This document shows, in pieces, positions 5,513 through 6,928 of a stretch of DNA of 6,928 nucleotides; positions within the stretch are counted from its first letter, which is position 1; each line of letters starts with the position of its first letter. The notes under the pieces were generated by a model, which saw nothing but the letters and a program-made list of their open reading frames with translations, had not been told where the DNA came from and did not search any database. Source of the DNA: CAZYWA01 sp964650975 [NCBI: uncultured bacterium] (GTDB lineage Bacteria; JADJOY01); NCBI GenBank assembly GCA_964650975.1, contig CAZYWA010000438.1, positions 1 to 6,928 of the forward strand, read 5' to 3'. A program made the translations under genes and the position numbers.

Positions 5513-6825
5513 TGGAACGAGCGATGGGGATCGGGCTCAAGGTGCTGAGCTGGATCGCGGGCTCCGAGCGGGCCGCCCGATGGGGATTGCGGAAGCCCAC
5601 CGAGCGGCTGGTGTTTCACGGCGCCAAGGCCGGGTTTCGCGCGGGGGCGGTGGTGGCTCGATCGTTTCAGGCCAGGGCCAAGCTCGATGAGCCCGATCGC
5701 ATGAAATCGGCGGCGCCCCGGCCCGAGCTTTTCGACCTCAATCTCACCGAAGAGCAGCGCATGATCCGCGACTCGGTGAAGCAATTCACCGACGACGTGG
5801 TCCGCCCCGCCGCCGCCAAGGCCGACGAAGCATGCGCTCCCCCCGACGATTTCCTGACCCGCTTCGACGAGCTCGGCGTGCGCTTGCTCGCGGTCCCGGA
5901 GTCGCTGGGCGGGATGGGCGGCGAGCGCTCGCCGCTCTCGAACACGCTGGTGCTCGAGGAGCTGGCGCGCGGCGACGTCGGGCTGGCGCTCGCGGCCGCG
6001 GCGCCGCTCGCGGTGATCCACGCGCTCGTGGACGGCGGTACGGCGGAGCAGCAAGCGAAGTATCTCGCCGCCTTCGCGGAAGAAGCGCCGGTGCATGCGG
6101 CGCTCACGATTCTCGAGCCGCGCCCGATGTTCGATCCGTACCGGCTCTCGGCGAAAGCGCGACGCACGCCGGGCGGCTTCGAGCTCGACGGCGAGAAATC
6201 CATGGTGCCGTGGGCCGCGACGGCGCAGTTGTTCGTGGTCGCCGCGGATCTCGAAGGAGCCGGTCCGCGGCTCTTCATCGTCGAGCGCGGAACCGAGGGC
6301 TTGGCGGTCGAGCCGGACCTCACGATGGGGCTGCGCGCCGCGGCGCTCGGGCGCCTGGTGCTCAGTGCCGCGAAGGTCCCCGCGGGTGCGCTCCTGGGCG
6401 GCGATACGCCGCCGCTCGACTACGCGGCGGTGGTGGATCGGGCACGCATCGCGTGGGGCGCGATGGCCGTCGGCGGCTGCCAGGCCGTGCTCGATTACGT
6501 GATTCCGTACTGCAACGAGCGAACCGCATTTGGTGACCCGATCACCAATCGCCAGTCGGTGGCATTTCTGATCGCCAACATCGCGATCGAGCTCGAAGGG
6601 ATGCGGCTCTTGCTCTATCGCGCCGCGAGCCGCGCCGAGCATGGCCAGACCTTCGGCCGCGAAGCGGCCCTCTCGCGCGCTCAGGCGGCCGAGAAGGCGA
6701 TGGAGATCGGGACCAACGGCGTCCAGCTCCTGGGCGGCCATGGCTTCGTGAAGGAGCACCCCGTGGAGCTTTGGTACCGCCATTTGCGAGCGATCGGCCT
6801 GGTGGAAGGAGGGTTGCTGGTATGA
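5509..6825 (+). CDS. Acyl-CoA dehydrogenase family protein (FadE-type, FAD-dependent)
   Basis: Residue numbers use the start at 5509 (438 residues). The enzyme oxidises acyl-CoA to trans-2-enoyl-CoA with FAD in beta-oxidation. Residues 1-72 are an extension with basic and hydrophobic patches, possibly membrane-associating. The N-terminal helical domain follows from LTEEQRMIRDSVKQF (79-93), with LGVRLLAVPESLGGMGG nearby (122-138). The central beta domain includes LTILEPRPMFDP (199-210) and LDGEKSMVPWAATAQLFVVA (226-245). The C-terminal helical domain has NERTAFGDPITNRQSVAF (336-353) and the FAD-contacting VQLLGGHGF (405-413). Glu433 in LVEGG aligns with the catalytic base of medium-chain dehydrogenases (YEGT). 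The protein ends five residues later, so the usual C-terminal tail is missing, as I recall for one Pseudomonas-type subgroup. GTG 5500, ATG 5512 and ATG 5524 are alternative starts. The stop overlaps an ATG (6822), and repeat copy C follows 27 nt downstream. A likely operator lies upstream. Confidence 0.9.
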   Translation: MMERAMGIGLKVLSWIAGSERAARWGLRKPTERLVFHGAKAGFRAGAVVARSFQARAKLDEPDRMKSAAPRPELFDLNLTEEQRMIRDSVKQFTDDVVRPAAAKADEACAPPDDFLTRFDELGVRLLAVPESLGGMGGERSPLSNTLVLEELARGDVGLALAAAAPLAVIHALVDGGTAEQQAKYLAAFAEEAPVHAALTILEPRPMFDPYRLSAKARRTPGGFELDGEKSMVPWAATAQLFVVAADLEGAGPRLFIVERGTEGLAVEPDLTMGLRAAALGRLVLSAAKVPAGALLGGDTPPLDYAAVVDRARIAWGAMAVGGCQAVLDYVIPYCNERTAFGDPITNRQSVAFLIANIAIELEGMRLLLYRAASRAEHGQTFGREAALSRAQAAEKAMEIGTNGVQLLGGHGFVKEHPVELWYRHLRAIGLVEGGLLV

Positions 6826-6851
6826 GCTCGTTCACGAGGAATCGACCGGCC

Positions 6852-6927
6852 GGAGGGACGCGGTCCCTCGCGTCCGCAGCGCTCGATCGCGATGTAACGC
6901 TGCGGCTGCGAGGGACCGCAGCCCTCC
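6852..6927. repeat. 76-bp REPIN-like inverted hairpin doublet, copy C (at right edge)
   Basis: The outer 30-nt arms (6852-6881 and 6898-6927) are inverted copies, matching at 26 of 30 positions. Each arm also folds alone: GGACGCG (6856-6862), loop GTCCCT, CGCGTCC (6869-6875), and GGCTGCG (6904-6910), loop AGGGAC, CGCAGCC (6917-6923). The four arm-to-arm mismatches are exactly the two positions in each stem that have changed as pairs, so every local stem stays fully paired. The loops are reverse complements of each other. Neither hairpin is followed by a T-run, so intrinsic termination is unlikely. Confidence 0.8.
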
Positions 6928-6928
6928 A

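Noticed and set aside
5458-6783. Minus-strand open frame of 441 codons under the acyl-CoA dehydrogenase
   Set aside because: It is the antisense mirror of a well-supported gene and shows no family motif.
6852-6927. CRISPR-like repeat
   Set aside because: The copies are dispersed kilobases apart, are internally palindromic and have no regular spacers or cas genes.

Overview
The window is GC-rich bacterial chromosome with strong G/C bias at third codon positions. It carries five convincing protein genes, one of them cut by the left edge, and no RNA genes, CRISPR arrays or insertion sequences that I can recognise. Gene content fits an uncultured high-GC Gram-negative lineage such as Candidatus Eisenbacteria, Myxococcota or Gemmatimonadota: a lipoprotein-type gamma-glutamyltransferase, type IV pilus/type II secretion domains, a radical SAM/SPASM-like enzyme, a polytopic family 39-type glycosyltransferase and a FadE-type acyl-CoA dehydrogenase. 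The lineage is an inference and I am not sure of it.

Layout. 1-881 (minus): N-terminal part of a gamma-glutamyltransferase with a lipoprotein signal peptide. 882-1223: divergent intergenic region with a strong inverted repeat (915-944) and a palindrome (943-954). 1224-2108 (plus): a stand-alone protein made of the two N-terminal domains of a GspE/PilB-type assembly ATPase, without the ATPase domain. 2109-2302: intergenic, with repeat copy A. 2303-3448 (plus): radical SAM protein with a Cys-rich C-terminal domain. 3449-3604: intergenic, with repeat copy B. 3605-5314 (plus): membrane glycosyltransferase. 5315-5508: intergenic, with a TGACAC/GTGTCA dyad, a strong Shine-Dalgarno and a six-codon leader ORF. 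5509-6825 (plus): acyl-CoA dehydrogenase. 6826-6928: repeat copy C, reaching the right edge.

The genes do not form an obvious pathway. The radical SAM protein and the glycosyltransferase are adjacent and co-directional, so they could act together on a cell-surface glycan or lipid, but nothing in the sequence proves it. The acyl-CoA dehydrogenase has its own upstream regulatory-looking sequence and is probably a separate transcription unit for fatty acid beta-oxidation.

The most distinctive signal is a family of interspersed repeats in three of the four plus-strand gaps or gene ends. Two copies (B and C) are 76 bp and consist of two inverted hairpin units, each headed by GGAG. The 7-bp hairpin stems differ between units by paired, compensatory changes. 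This is the architecture of REP doublets (REPINs) mobilised by RAYT transposases. Copy A has the same two units in the opposite order. The second notable item is the ATPase-less GspE/PilB homologue, a possible c-di-GMP sensor or assembly partner.
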